From QHXM01 sp036403435 (GTDB taxonomy: Bacteria > Acidobacteriota > Blastocatellia > Pyrinomonadales > Pyrinomonadaceae), in contig DASWQY010000203.1 of assembly GCA_036403435.1 (NCBI GenBank), positions 124,001 to 188,000 on the forward strand: a stretch of 64,000 nucleotides of DNA, read 5' to 3'. Within the stretch, counting starts at the first letter, position 1, and every line of letters begins with the position of its first letter. Below the pieces are notes generated by a model. That model saw only the letters and a program-made list of their open reading frames with translations, did not search any database and was not told where the DNA came from. This document shows positions 35,655 through 43,887 of the stretch, one piece after another. Both the position numbers and the translations under genes were made by a program.

Positions 35655-36110
35655 TCACAGACAGGCGTGGACGTAGCGGACGAGGCGGACCCATTGTTCG
35701 TCGGCCATCTCGATGATTCGGAGGCCGAGGAGGTAGCGTCTCGTGGCTTCTGCCTCCTCCATGAACCAGCGGCACCACTTGGGCGTGGCGCGTATCTCGA
35801 CGGGGCCGTCCGGGAGTTCGAGCGTGACCTGGAGCGTGCAGCCGACGACGTTGAAGTAGCGGTCGCCGATGTGGTTGGTGTGGAGGCTGACGGCAAGGCC
35901 CGTCTCGCTCAGGTCGCGCGTCACGCCGCCCAGCTCGGGCCGCTGCGCGCAGGTCCCGTTGGCGTCGAACTCCAGCAGCGAGAGGCCGAAGCGCACGGAG
36001 AGCTTCAGGCGGGCCTCGCAGCGCGGCGATTGGCGGCGGCCCCCCGCCGCGGAGTCGTCAACGAAGTGGCTACGCGGCCACGATTGAGGACGCGACTTCA
36101 AACTTCCCAT
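35655..36110 (-). CDS. PilZ-domain protein
   Basis: A 151-residue protein. RCEARLKLSVRF and TRDLSETGLAVSL supply the PilZ arginine and DxSxxG motifs, and a later strand reads YLLGLRIIEM. The N-terminal 30 residues are polar. Its first 41 bases overlap, in a different frame, the end of the upstream hybrid kinase gene, so the two are co-transcribed. A c-di-GMP receptor coupled to a hybrid kinase suggests cross-talk between the two signals (inference). Confidence 0.82.
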   Translation of the reverse strand: MGSLKSRPQSWPRSHFVDDSAAGGRRQSPRCEARLKLSVRFGLSLLEFDANGTCAQRPELGGVTRDLSETGLAVSLHTNHIGDRYFNVVGCTLQVTLELPDGPVEIRATPKWCRWFMEEAEATRRYLLGLRIIEMADEQWVRLVRYVHACL

Positions 36111-38094
36111 CCCGCCTCCTCGAAACCTCCCGCGCGATCAACACGACCTGCGACGTGTCGAAAGGCTTCGCCACGACCCAGTCCACCTGCGCCGCCTTGC
36201 GCTCGTGAGAGCCGACGGCCTCGCCCCAGCCCGTAATCACCGCCAGCGGAATCTGGCGGTCGCGCTTGCGCACCTCGCGCGCGAACTCCCAGCCGCTCAT
36301 CTCCGGCATCCCCACGTCCGTGAAGATGGCGTCGAACTTTTGCCTGCCGAAGAGCGAGAGCGCCTCGCGCCCGCCCTCGGCCAGGACCACCTCGCAGCAC
36401 TCCTTCTCCAGGATGTCGCGCAAGAGCGAGCGCACGTGCTCCTCGTCGTCAACCACCAGGAATCGCATCCGGTGCGACGGGTCCGCCTCCGCCGAAACGT
36501 CCGGCAGCTCCGCGGTCGTGTGCGCCGCGCGCCTGACGCCCACGGCCACGGGCAGCTTGACGCGGAAGCTCGTGCCGCGCCCGACTTCGGACGTGACCTC
36601 GACCGTGCCCTCGTGCCGCCGGATGATGCCGTAGCCGACCGCCAGGCCCAACCCCATCCCGGCCTTGCCCTTCGTCGTGAAGAACGGGTCGAAGATGCGC
36701 GAGCGCACTTCCTCCGACATCCCCGTGCCGGTGTCGGAGACCGAGAGGACGACGGCGCTCGCCGTCTCCTGCGCCGAGAGCGTCAGGGTCCCGCCCTCCG
36801 GCATGGCGTCCACTGCGTTGAAGACCATGTTGACCAGGACCTCGCGCAGCTCCGACTCGTCGCCCAGGATGAGCGCCTTGCAGTGCAGTTGCAGGTCCAG
36901 GCTGATGTGCACGTTCGCGGCCTCGGCCCAGTCCTTCCAGCGCGGGCGCGTGATCTCGCTCACGTCGAGAAGGAGCTGGCAGGTGTCAACGGGCTGAAAG
37001 TCGTGGTCGCGGCGCTGGCGCGCGAAGTCCTGAATGCGCTTGATGGTCTTGGCCCCGTCCTTCGCGGTCTTGACGATGATCTTGAGCCCCGCCTCTATCT
37101 TCGCGGGGTCTTTGGTCGCAAGCAGGAGCTGGGCGCGGCCGAGGATTCCGGCGAGCGTGTTGTTGAAGTCGTGGGCCACGCCCGAGGCCAGTTCGCCCAG
37201 GGCCGACATCTTCTCGATCTGCGAGTACTGTTCGCGGATGCGCTCCTGCTCGGCGATGTAGTGATTCAACTCCGCGACGTGGCGCTCGGCCTGCTCGGCC
37301 TGAGCGGCCGCCGCCTCGGTGCGCGCCGCCGCCGCCGCCTCGGCTTTGGCCGCCGCCGCCATGACCTCTATGTTCTTGAGATAGGTGCGGTACGTGAAAT
37401 AGACGAAGACGATGATGGGGACGGCGGCGAGCACGGCGTAGAAGCCGACCGCGCCGACGAGCTTCGCGATGATGCCCGCGGCCGACGCGCCCGCGAAATA
37501 GGTGACCGAAGTCCAGAGGTAATACTTGGTCCAGGTGTGCCAGACGGGCTGATCCGTCTTGCAGGCCGCGAGCACCGCGACGAGGCCCGAGTTGCTGATG
37601 TACTGGACGAGCGCCATCACGCAGAGCGCGCTGATGTAGTTGGCCGAGTAGTCGCCGTGCGGCAGGTCCGTCATCGGGCCGAACGTCAGACGCAACACCG
37701 AGACGGTCAGGAAAGTCGAGGCGGCCATGACCGCCGCGTTGAACATGATCGTCAGCGACCTCTTGCTGAAGCGCAAACTTGAGCAGAAGGCTTCGGCCGC
37801 CGCGAGTAGGACGGCGACCTCGCCGCCGTAGAGCAGCACGGTCAGGAAGATGAGCGTATCCGAGACCGAGATGTGTGAGCTGAGGCGCGGAATCTGAATC
37901 GAGAGGCGCGAGCCGAGGCCCAGCGTGACCGCGGCCAGCAGCAGGAAGCGCAAGTCGAGCGTCGCAAACCTCAGATTCAGGACGGCGTAGCCGGAAGCCA
38001 TGACGCCGGCCGCGATGATTAGCCACATGTAGGGGATCGTGAAGCGTTGCCGGCTCAGCGGCGTGGCTCCCGCGCTCATCTCCATCGCACTCAT
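36070..38094 (-). CDS. Multi-pass hybrid histidine kinase with C-terminal receiver
   Basis: A 674-residue inner-membrane kinase. About seven hydrophobic helices (residues about 20-235) are followed by an alanine-rich coiled coil (about 240-290), a HisKA domain with ELASGVAHDFNNTLAGILGR (phospho-acceptor His in VAHDFNN), a HATPase domain (DTGTGMSEE, GMGLGLAVGYGII) and a C-terminal receiver (VVDDEEH; phospho-acceptor Asp in IFTDVGMPEM). The membrane region resembles integral sensor modules that bind small ligands, but I cannot name it. AGGAGG lies ten bases before the ATG. The PilZ gene overlaps its 3' end. Confidence 0.94.
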   Translation of the reverse strand: MSAMEMSAGATPLSRQRFTIPYMWLIIAAGVMASGYAVLNLRFATLDLRFLLLAAVTLGLGSRLSIQIPRLSSHISVSDTLIFLTVLLYGGEVAVLLAAAEAFCSSLRFSKRSLTIMFNAAVMAASTFLTVSVLRLTFGPMTDLPHGDYSANYISALCVMALVQYISNSGLVAVLAACKTDQPVWHTWTKYYLWTSVTYFAGASAAGIIAKLVGAVGFYAVLAAVPIIVFVYFTYRTYLKNIEVMAAAAKAEAAAAARTEAAAAQAEQAERHVAELNHYIAEQERIREQYSQIEKMSALGELASGVAHDFNNTLAGILGRAQLLLATKDPAKIEAGLKIIVKTAKDGAKTIKRIQDFARQRRDHDFQPVDTCQLLLDVSEITRPRWKDWAEAANVHISLDLQLHCKALILGDESELREVLVNMVFNAVDAMPEGGTLTLSAQETASAVVLSVSDTGTGMSEEVRSRIFDPFFTTKGKAGMGLGLAVGYGIIRRHEGTVEVTSEVGRGTSFRVKLPVAVGVRRAAHTTAELPDVSAEADPSHRMRFLVVDDEEHVRSLLRDILEKECCEVVLAEGGREALSLFGRQKFDAIFTDVGMPEMSGWEFAREVRKRDRQIPLAVITGWGEAVGSHERKAAQVDWVVAKPFDTSQVVLIAREVSRRRDGKFEVASSIVAA

Positions 38095-38145
38095 CTTTAT
38101 CTGTCCTCCTTACCCTCTCTCCCGGTTGCTGGTTTTCGCCCACGC

Positions 38146-39078
38146 CTACGACAAGGCTTGCGCGCCCGAGCGGCGCTCCAGGAAGACCGTGTCGTAGTAG
38201 TCGCGAAGTTTGTAGCCGGCGCGCTCGAAGAAGGCGCGCGCGCGCTGGCTCCGCTCGTTAACCAGAATGCAGAGCGAGCTGGTGCGCGCGAGCAGCGTTC
38301 GGCTCAGCTGCGAGACGCAACGCGCGCCGTAGCCGAGGCCGCGGACTCGCTCGTCCACGTGAACGCCTTCGATGTAAATCACCTCGGGCGTGTCGGAGAT
38401 AACGTCGGCCTTGAAGATCAACTGGTCGCCCTCGGCCCAGACCCAGACGCGCCCCTGCTCCACGCGGCGCGAGCAGCGTATGCGGAAGCCCACGGGGTCC
38501 GCTTCGAGCGGGTTGATGCCGCTCTCGGCCTGTGCCATTTCAGCCTGGACGCGCATCACGGGTTCGAGTTCGGCGAGCGTGGCGGGCCTCAGGCCCTTGA
38601 CCGGCTCAAGCGCCTCGACGGGCCAGTGCTGCTCCATCAACAGCTCGCGGCAGACGCGGCGCGGGAGCTGCCCGACGCTCGCGTAGTAGTGCCAGAAGCG
38701 TTCTATCTTCTCCTGCTCGCCCATCATCAGGTGCGCGCTCGGGCAAGACTGCGCGAGGCGCGCGAAGGCGGCGAGCGCGGCCTCCGAGCGCGTCTCGACG
38801 AGCGTGGCGTGGCCGATGAGCGCGACGCCTTCGAGGCGGCCGCGGCCGTCGCGCGCGGCGTGGAACGCGCCGCGGTTGAGCCGACTTTCGAGCCTGTTGT
38901 CGCGGATGTGCCCGGCCATGACGACCGTGTGCAGCGGGCGCGCGGCGAGGAAGGCGAGGACTTCTGTTTCGTCTTTGTCAGTCAGGGGGTGAACTGATAA
39001 AGAGCCCTGGGTGTCACCGGGCGTCCACGCCTCGGCCGCCCTCAACTCTTCTAACCTTGTCGGGTTGGTCATGGTCAT
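38146..39078 (-). CDS. GNAT acetyltransferase with N-terminal DUF4081-like domain
   Basis: A 310-residue protein with two halves: an N-terminal DUF4081-like region (about 25-150, FLAARPLHTVVMAGHIRDNR) and a C-terminal GNAT domain with IYIEGVHVDERVRGLGYGAR, the acetyl-CoA loop R/Q-x-x-G-x-G/A (RVRGLGYGA), and LCILVNERSQRARAFFERAG. Acceptor unknown. The ATG at 39078 follows GAGG; another ATG two codons later is possible. Confidence 0.85.
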   Translation of the reverse strand: MTMTNPTRLEELRAAEAWTPGDTQGSLSVHPLTDKDETEVLAFLAARPLHTVVMAGHIRDNRLESRLNRGAFHAARDGRGRLEGVALIGHATLVETRSEAALAAFARLAQSCPSAHLMMGEQEKIERFWHYYASVGQLPRRVCRELLMEQHWPVEALEPVKGLRPATLAELEPVMRVQAEMAQAESGINPLEADPVGFRIRCSRRVEQGRVWVWAEGDQLIFKADVISDTPEVIYIEGVHVDERVRGLGYGARCVSQLSRTLLARTSSLCILVNERSQRARAFFERAGYKLRDYYDTVFLERRSGAQALS

Positions 39079-39139
39079 CAAAGAGTCCTCAAGTGGTCTG
39101 AAAGATTAAAGGGCGCGAGGCAAGTGGTGCGCGACCTCT

Positions 39140-41086
39140 TTAATAGCCCAGGTAATCGACGCCCGTGTCTTCGATCACAGGCATCGAGAGGGTGCCGTCG
39201 CCGCTCGTCGTCGCGGACATGGCCTGCGTCATGGCGTCGCTTCGAAAGGCGCTGTCGCCGATGAGCACGCCGTCACCGATTAAAACTCCGTCGCCTATCA
39301 AGACCCCGTCGCCGATTAAGACACCGTCGCCGATGAGCACGCCCGAAGTGATGAAGGTCGTGCCGTCGCCGATGAGCACGCCGTTGCTGGTCGTGATCTG
39401 GTCGCCGATCAGGACTCCGCCCGACAGCCTCGTCGTGTCGCCGATGAGCACGCCGTTCGAGACGCGCCCGCCGTCACCGATGAGGACGCCGATTGAGTAG
39501 ATGCCCTGATACTTGGTGATGAGGTCCGGGCCGGCGGCGTAGCCGTAGTTCAGGATGATTCCCTGCGACCAGTTGAAGGTGTGCCCGGAAATGGTCGTCT
39601 GCGGGGTGGGCGCGGCGAGCGTCGTCAGGAGCGGCGCGCCCAGAGGCGTCGCGGCCGTCAAATCCGTGCGGACCAGTTTGGCTAATCTGACTGCGCCCTC
39701 GATGTTAAGCTCGCCCGTGCCCTGCTCCAGCATGTTGTAGCCTGCCAAAGGCTGCGCCGTGTACATCAGGATGGCTTTGACCAGATTGGGCGTTAAGCTG
39801 GGGTTGGCTTGAAGGACGAGCGCGGCCGCGCCCGCCGCAACCGGCGTCGCCATCGAGGAGCCGTTCATGTACATCATCTTCCGGTTGTCAACGGGGCTCA
39901 CGCCCGCGTCGAGCGATGGGTTCTGCTTAACGATGTAGTTGTCCTCGGCCTCGGCGTAAATCAGCTTGTTGCCCGGCGCGACGATGTCCGGCTTGACGAG
40001 ATTGTCGTAATGCTTGAGGCCGAGGAGCGTCGTCGTGTAGCTACGCGTCGGCCCGCGCGAGCTGTAGGTCGTGACGACATCATCACCGCGCGCGTCCGTC
40101 CCGTAGGTGTTGCTGGCCCCGACCGTGATGGCCGAAGGCTCGTTGCCGGGCGAGTGAATCTGGCCGTAAATTTTCTGGCCCGCCGTGGTCCTTCCGTTGT
40201 TGCCCGCGGCCGCGACGACGACGACGCCCGCGTCCGCCAACCTTCGCACGGCCTTGCAGACGGGATCGTTTTTGTAAGACTCGATGGCCGGCGCGCCGAG
40301 GCTCATGTTGACGACGCGGATGTTGTAGGCCGCGCGGTTCAGCATCACCCAATCGAGCGCGGCCAGGACCGCCGAGACGGAACCCGCGCCCGTCGCGCCG
40401 AGCACGCGCAGGTTGATGATGTTGGCGTTCGGGGCCACGCCCGTATATTCGGCGTTCGAGATGCGCGCGTTGCCGGCTGCAATCGAGGCGACGTGTGTGC
40501 CGTGGCCGTAGGGGTCGTCCACGCGGTTCTCGCCTGTGAAATCCTTACTGAAGACGACGCGCAGGCCGTTGTTGCGGTCCAGAAAAGCTTTGTGGTTAGT
40601 GTCAATGCCGGAGTCGAGGACGGCGATGCCGATGCCCGTGCCGTCGAGTCCGGCGGTGTTGGTCCCGGCGGCCGTGCGCACGGCGTCGGCCCCCGTCGTC
40701 GCGGAGACGTGGCCGAAGGCGACGAGCGGCCGGTCGGGCGTGACGAACCTGACGTTGCCCCAGGCGGCCAGGGCTTCGACGGCGCGCGCGGGCAGCTCGA
40801 CCGTCAGCGCGTTTAAGGTCTGGAAGCGGCGCGTGACGCGCCCGCCGCTGGCGAGTAGGAGGAGAGAGTCGAGCGGCCCTGCGGCCGAGTCGTTGAGTTG
40901 AATGACGACGCGCACGCGCGCGGTCGCCCGCCCCAGGCCGCGCAGCTCCTGCGAGACTTTGCCCGCGGCCGGCGAAAGGCCCTGCGCCCTGACGCCGCCT
41001 GCCGTCAGAGTGCCGAGGCACAAACAGACCAGCAGCGCAGGGGCGCTGATCCATTCCACGGCGAGGGAACCTCTGAACTTCTTCAC
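39140..41086 (-). CDS. Exported subtilisin-like (S8) protease with GVLIGD repeat tail
   Basis: A 648-residue exported serine protease. A signal peptide (about 1-35) is followed by an I9-like prodomain (about 50-120) and a catalytic domain with Asp158 (VLDSGIDTNH), His195 (YGHGTHVASIAAG) and Ser411 (GSSMATPVAAGA). The C-terminal region (about 530-607) holds nine copies of GVLIGD, the first four spaced by 12-13 residues and the last five contiguous with a period of six. The repeat fits the left-handed beta-helix hexapeptide pattern. Codons differ between copies, so selection has kept the protein sequence. The GTG start follows AAGGAGGAG. A paralogue lies immediately upstream. Confidence 0.93.
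   Translation of the reverse strand: MKKFRGSLAVEWISAPALLVCLCLGTLTAGGVRAQGLSPAAGKVSQELRGLGRATARVRVVIQLNDSAAGPLDSLLLLASGGRVTRRFQTLNALTVELPARAVEALAAWGNVRFVTPDRPLVAFGHVSATTGADAVRTAAGTNTAGLDGTGIGIAVLDSGIDTNHKAFLDRNNGLRVVFSKDFTGENRVDDPYGHGTHVASIAAGNARISNAEYTGVAPNANIINLRVLGATGAGSVSAVLAALDWVMLNRAAYNIRVVNMSLGAPAIESYKNDPVCKAVRRLADAGVVVVAAAGNNGRTTAGQKIYGQIHSPGNEPSAITVGASNTYGTDARGDDVVTTYSSRGPTRSYTTTLLGLKHYDNLVKPDIVAPGNKLIYAEAEDNYIVKQNPSLDAGVSPVDNRKMMYMNGSSMATPVAAGAAALVLQANPSLTPNLVKAILMYTAQPLAGYNMLEQGTGELNIEGAVRLAKLVRTDLTAATPLGAPLLTTLAAPTPQTTISGHTFNWSQGIILNYGYAAGPDLITKYQGIYSIGVLIGDGGRVSNGVLIGDTTRLSGGVLIGDQITTSNGVLIGDGTTFITSGVLIGDGVLIGDGVLIGDGVLIGDGVLIGDSAFRSDAMTQAMSATTSGDGTLSMPVIEDTGVDYLGY
39261..39495 (-). 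repeat. Coding repeat: nine GVLIGD units (18-bp and 36-39-bp periods)
   Basis: Inside the subtilase gene. Five 18-bp units are contiguous and four more are spread at twice that period. Third positions vary (for example ATTAAAACT, ATCAAGACC, ATGAGCACG on the plus strand), so the array is not a fresh slippage product. Confidence 0.9.
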
Positions 41087-41158
41087 CTGACTCCTCCTTT
41101 TTCAGTCGAACGACGAAGAGAGCCACGAAAACACCAGGCCGTAGCTTCGACGCCTCAA

Positions 41159-41198
41159 GAGGCCGGGGGCGGGATAAGCTTCGCCCCTTCCGGGCCTC
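41159..41198. repeat. Palindromic repeat, GCCCCGGAGGGGCG-like class
   Basis: GAGGCCGGGGGCGGG pairs imperfectly with CGCCCCTTCCGGGCCTC in the 245-base gap between the two subtilase genes. Its wording resembles the palindrome at 55307-55347. Confidence 0.6.
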
Positions 41199-41331
41199 GA
41201 CGTTGCAACTTCCGTACGAAGTTTACAGGTAGAAAAGAACCCTGCGAGGTATCACCGAAAAAAAAGGGAGAGTTGAATGGGGCTTTTAAGTATGTCCAAT
41301 TATCGGCCCCGCCGTCAACATCAACTCTCCC

Positions 41332-43248
41332 TCATCGCATGCAGGCAGTGTCGTCTCCCCTCACGAGGGTTGACTGCGCCTGCAAAAAGCTATCACCGAT
41401 CATGATCCCGTCGCCGATCATAATGCCGTCGCCGATCATAATGCCGTCGCCAATCATGATGCCGTCGCCAATCATAATGCCGTCGCCGAGCAGCAGGCTC
41501 GCGTCCAGAAAAATCGCGCCGCCGCCGAGCGCGCCGCCGTCGCTCGTCATCACGGCGGGGCCGAGCGTGACGCCGCTCGTCATCAGCTCCACGTTGGCAG
41601 CTTGCGTGGACTGATCTTCGACGACGCCGTCGCCGAGCACGAACCCCGCCGCGTAAACCCTCTGATACTTCGTCACCAAATCTGTGCCGGTCGCATAGGC
41701 GTGGCTGAGAATGAGGCCGCGCGCCCAGCTGAAGGTCTGCCCGGAGAGTGTCGTCTCCGGCGACGGGGAAGCGCCCGTCAGGAGCGGCACGCCCACACTC
41801 GTAGACTGCGTCAGGTCGCTTCGGACGAGCTTCGCCAGGCGGACTGCGCCTTCGACGTTAAGCTCGCCCGCGCCCTGCTCCAGCATGTTGTAGCCCGAGA
41901 GCGGCTGCGCCGTGTACATCAGAATCATCTTGACCATGTTCGGCGTCAGGCTGGGGTTGGCCTGCAAGATGAGCGCGGCCGCGCCCGCCGCAACCGGCGT
42001 CGCCATCGAAGTCCCGCTCAAGTACATCATCCGGCGCGTGGTGTTCGTGCTGACGTTGGCGTTCAGTTCGGGGTGTGCGGCCAGGATGTAGTTGCCGACG
42101 CTGGCCGCGCCGACGACCTGGTTGCCGGGCGCGGTCAGGTCCGGCTTAATCAGATTGTCGTAGTGGCGGACGCCGCCCCAATCGGTCCAGAAGCTGCGCG
42201 TCGGCCCGCGCGAGCTGTAGGTCGTAACGACATCGTCGCCGCGCGCGTCCGTCCCGTAGGTGTTGCTGGCCCCGACCGTGATGGCCGAGGGCTCGTTGCC
42301 GGGCGAGTGAATCTGGCCGTAGATTTTGTAACCGTCGTCGTTCTTGCCGCTGTTGCCCGCGGCCGCGACGACGACGACGCCCGCGTCCGTCAACCTTCGC
42401 ACGGCCTGGCACAAGGGGTCATCGCGGTAAGAGTCCACGGCCGGCGTGCCCAGACTCAGGTTGACGACGCGTATGTTGTGAAGCCCGCGGTAGGTCAGCA
42501 CCCAGTCGAGCGCGGCCAGCAGGCCCGAGGTCGTGCCGACGCCCTGCGAGTTCAGGACGCGCAAATTGACGAGCTTCGCGTTCGAGGCCACGCCCGTGTA
42601 AGCGCCGCTGTAGATTTGGTCACTGCCGGCTGCAATCGAGGCGACGTGTGTGCCGTGGCCGTAGGGGTCGTCCGTGCGGTTCTCGCCGGTGAAATCCTGG
42701 CTGGCGACGACGCGCGTGAGGCCGAGGTCGTTTTTGAGCGAAGTGTGATAGGTGTCGATGCCAGAATCGAGGATGGCGATGCCGATGCCGCTGCCGTCAT
42801 AGACGGTGGTCGTCTGGATGAGGCCGAGCAGCGAGTAGGTCGTCTGGGTGCGGATGGCGTCCGTGCCGGTCGTCGTGGAGATGTGACCGGCAGCGATTGC
42901 GGGCCGGTCGGCCGAGACGTAGCGCACGTCGCCGCGCGAGGCGAGAGCCTCCACGGCGGCGGGCGGGAGGCTCACGGCCTGTATGTTCAGGTTCCGCAGC
43001 CTGAGCGTCACCTTGCCGCCGAGCTTGAGCAGAAGGTTTTCGAGCACAGTGCCCGGAGCCTTGTTGAATTGAACGATGGTGTTCACGCGTTTTCCGCTCC
43101 CGTCCTTCCGCAGTCTCGCGGACAGGTCGGGCGATATTTTCGCCGAGCTTACCGACTGCGCCCGCGCCGCGCCCCCGACGAGCGAACAGGCCAGCATGGC
43201 GAAGGGAGCGAGCCGAATAGTGGCGCGATAGAGCTTGGAGAAAATCAC
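41332..43248 (-). CDS. Exported subtilisin-like (S8) protease with GIMIGD repeat tail
   Basis: A 638-residue paralogue of the next downstream protein. It has a signal peptide (about 1-30), a prodomain (about 45-120), and a catalytic triad Asp161 (ILDSGIDTYH), His198 (YGHGTHVASIAAG) and Ser414 (SGTSMATPVAAGA). The C-terminal region begins with looser glycine-rich repeats (LGDGV, LGPAV, LLLGDG), then has five contiguous GIMIGD units close to the C-terminus. The GTG start is preceded by AAGGAG. The catalytic domain is strongly similar to that of the neighbour while the repeat word differs (IM versus VL), so the repeats evolved separately after duplication. Confidence 0.93.
   Translation of the reverse strand: MIFSKLYRATIRLAPFAMLACSLVGGAARAQSVSSAKISPDLSARLRKDGSGKRVNTIVQFNKAPGTVLENLLLKLGGKVTLRLRNLNIQAVSLPPAAVEALASRGDVRYVSADRPAIAAGHISTTTGTDAIRTQTTYSLLGLIQTTTVYDGSGIGIAILDSGIDTYHTSLKNDLGLTRVVASQDFTGENRTDDPYGHGTHVASIAAGSDQIYSGAYTGVASNAKLVNLRVLNSQGVGTTSGLLAALDWVLTYRGLHNIRVVNLSLGTPAVDSYRDDPLCQAVRRLTDAGVVVVAAAGNSGKNDDGYKIYGQIHSPGNEPSAITVGASNTYGTDARGDDVVTTYSSRGPTRSFWTDWGGVRHYDNLIKPDLTAPGNQVVGAASVGNYILAAHPELNANVSTNTTRRMMYLSGTSMATPVAAGAAALILQANPSLTPNMVKMILMYTAQPLSGYNMLEQGAGELNVEGAVRLAKLVRSDLTQSTSVGVPLLTGASPSPETTLSGQTFSWARGLILSHAYATGTDLVTKYQRVYAAGFVLGDGVVEDQSTQAANVELMTSGVTLGPAVMTSDGGALGGGAIFLDASLLLGDGIMIGDGIMIGDGIMIGDGIMIGDGIMIGDSFLQAQSTLVRGDDTACMR
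41394..41492 (-). repeat. Coding repeat: five contiguous GIMIGD units (18-bp period)
   Basis: Tandem 18-bp units on the plus strand reading CCGTCGCCGATCATAATG with small changes. They are more uniform than the array in the paralogue, suggesting more recent expansion or homogenisation. Confidence 0.9.
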
Positions 43249-43734
43249 GGAGCCGCTCCTTGCAGTAAAGCTATTCAGGTTGTGCTGGCTTAAACGGTCG
43301 GGGAACTCGCCTCTGAATTGGTGGCAAGGCCCGTACCACCTTGCGCCTCGCCGCGCATTCGGGCGGGCCGGCGAGTCTCAATCAGCGGCCGGGGAATGAC
43401 CGGCATTCAGCCGATACATGAAGTGGCCCGAGGCACTCGACTGAGGGGTAAGGAGAAGCCCGCGCGCGGGCGAAGAATTTGGACCGGCGTGTAGATTTTG
43501 AGATGTCGGGGCCAGGCGACAGCGCCGTGGGGGACGCTCCTCGCGCCTGATGCAGAATGCGGCAGCCTCTTTTTAGCCGCCGCGGCAATTTGCGCCTTCT
43601 CGCCTCCGGCGCGAGGCAGATTTTCTCACGCCGGAGGCGAGAAGGCGCAAAGGGTTGAGCCGTTCGTTTCTTGAGTTTTGGGCCGCTTGCTTAGCTTGAA
43701 AGCTCAAAGTTCCGCCGGCCCCTTCCCGCACAGT
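43249..43734. other. Long intergenic region upstream of the HD-GYP gene
   Basis: About 490 bases between divergent genes. It holds the 22-bp palindrome at 43590-43650. Short open frames here (for example minus strand 43382-43588) have no ribosome site or domain-like sequence. Confidence 0.45.
43590..43650. repeat. Perfect 22-bp inverted repeat
   Basis: TTGCGCCTTCTCGCCTCCGG begins the left arm (43590-43611), and its exact complement is at 43629-43650, with a 17-base loop. The words TTGCGCC / GGCGCAA link it to the class at 5315 and 52091. Confidence 0.85.
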
Positions 43735-43750
43735 TGGCACACGCGTTGCT
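43735..43750 (+). promoter_or_regulatory. Sigma-54 promoter of the REC-HD-GYP gene
   Basis: TGGCAC (43735-43740), five bases, TTGCT (43746-43750). The GG and GC doublets are exactly 12 bases apart, as the -24/-12 consensus requires. Transcription would start near 43761, giving a 127-base leader before the ATG at 43888. The window encodes two sigma-54 activators that could act here. Confidence 0.7.
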
Positions 43751-43887
43751 CGACGCTCGGTCCCCGACACTCGTGCCCCGAACTAATCAATCACGCGCCG
43801 ATGCGTGACGGCCACCTCATGCTCTAAGCGGGCGTGCGTCGAAGCGCCGCCACCGCTTCACCAACTTTGAGAAACGGAGCACGCGAG

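Noticed and set aside
41199..41331. Riboswitch between the subtilase genes
   Set aside because: The gap has one palindrome and a purine run, but no conserved riboswitch core that I recognise.
39261..41492. Regular short repeats that look CRISPR-like on the plus strand
   Set aside because: They are 18-bp coding repeats inside two subtilase genes, in frame, with no spacers of unique sequence and no cas genes.
43382..43588. Minus-strand small ORF in the gap before the HD-GYP gene
   Set aside because: No ribosome site and no folded-looking segment; it ends beside a palindrome.
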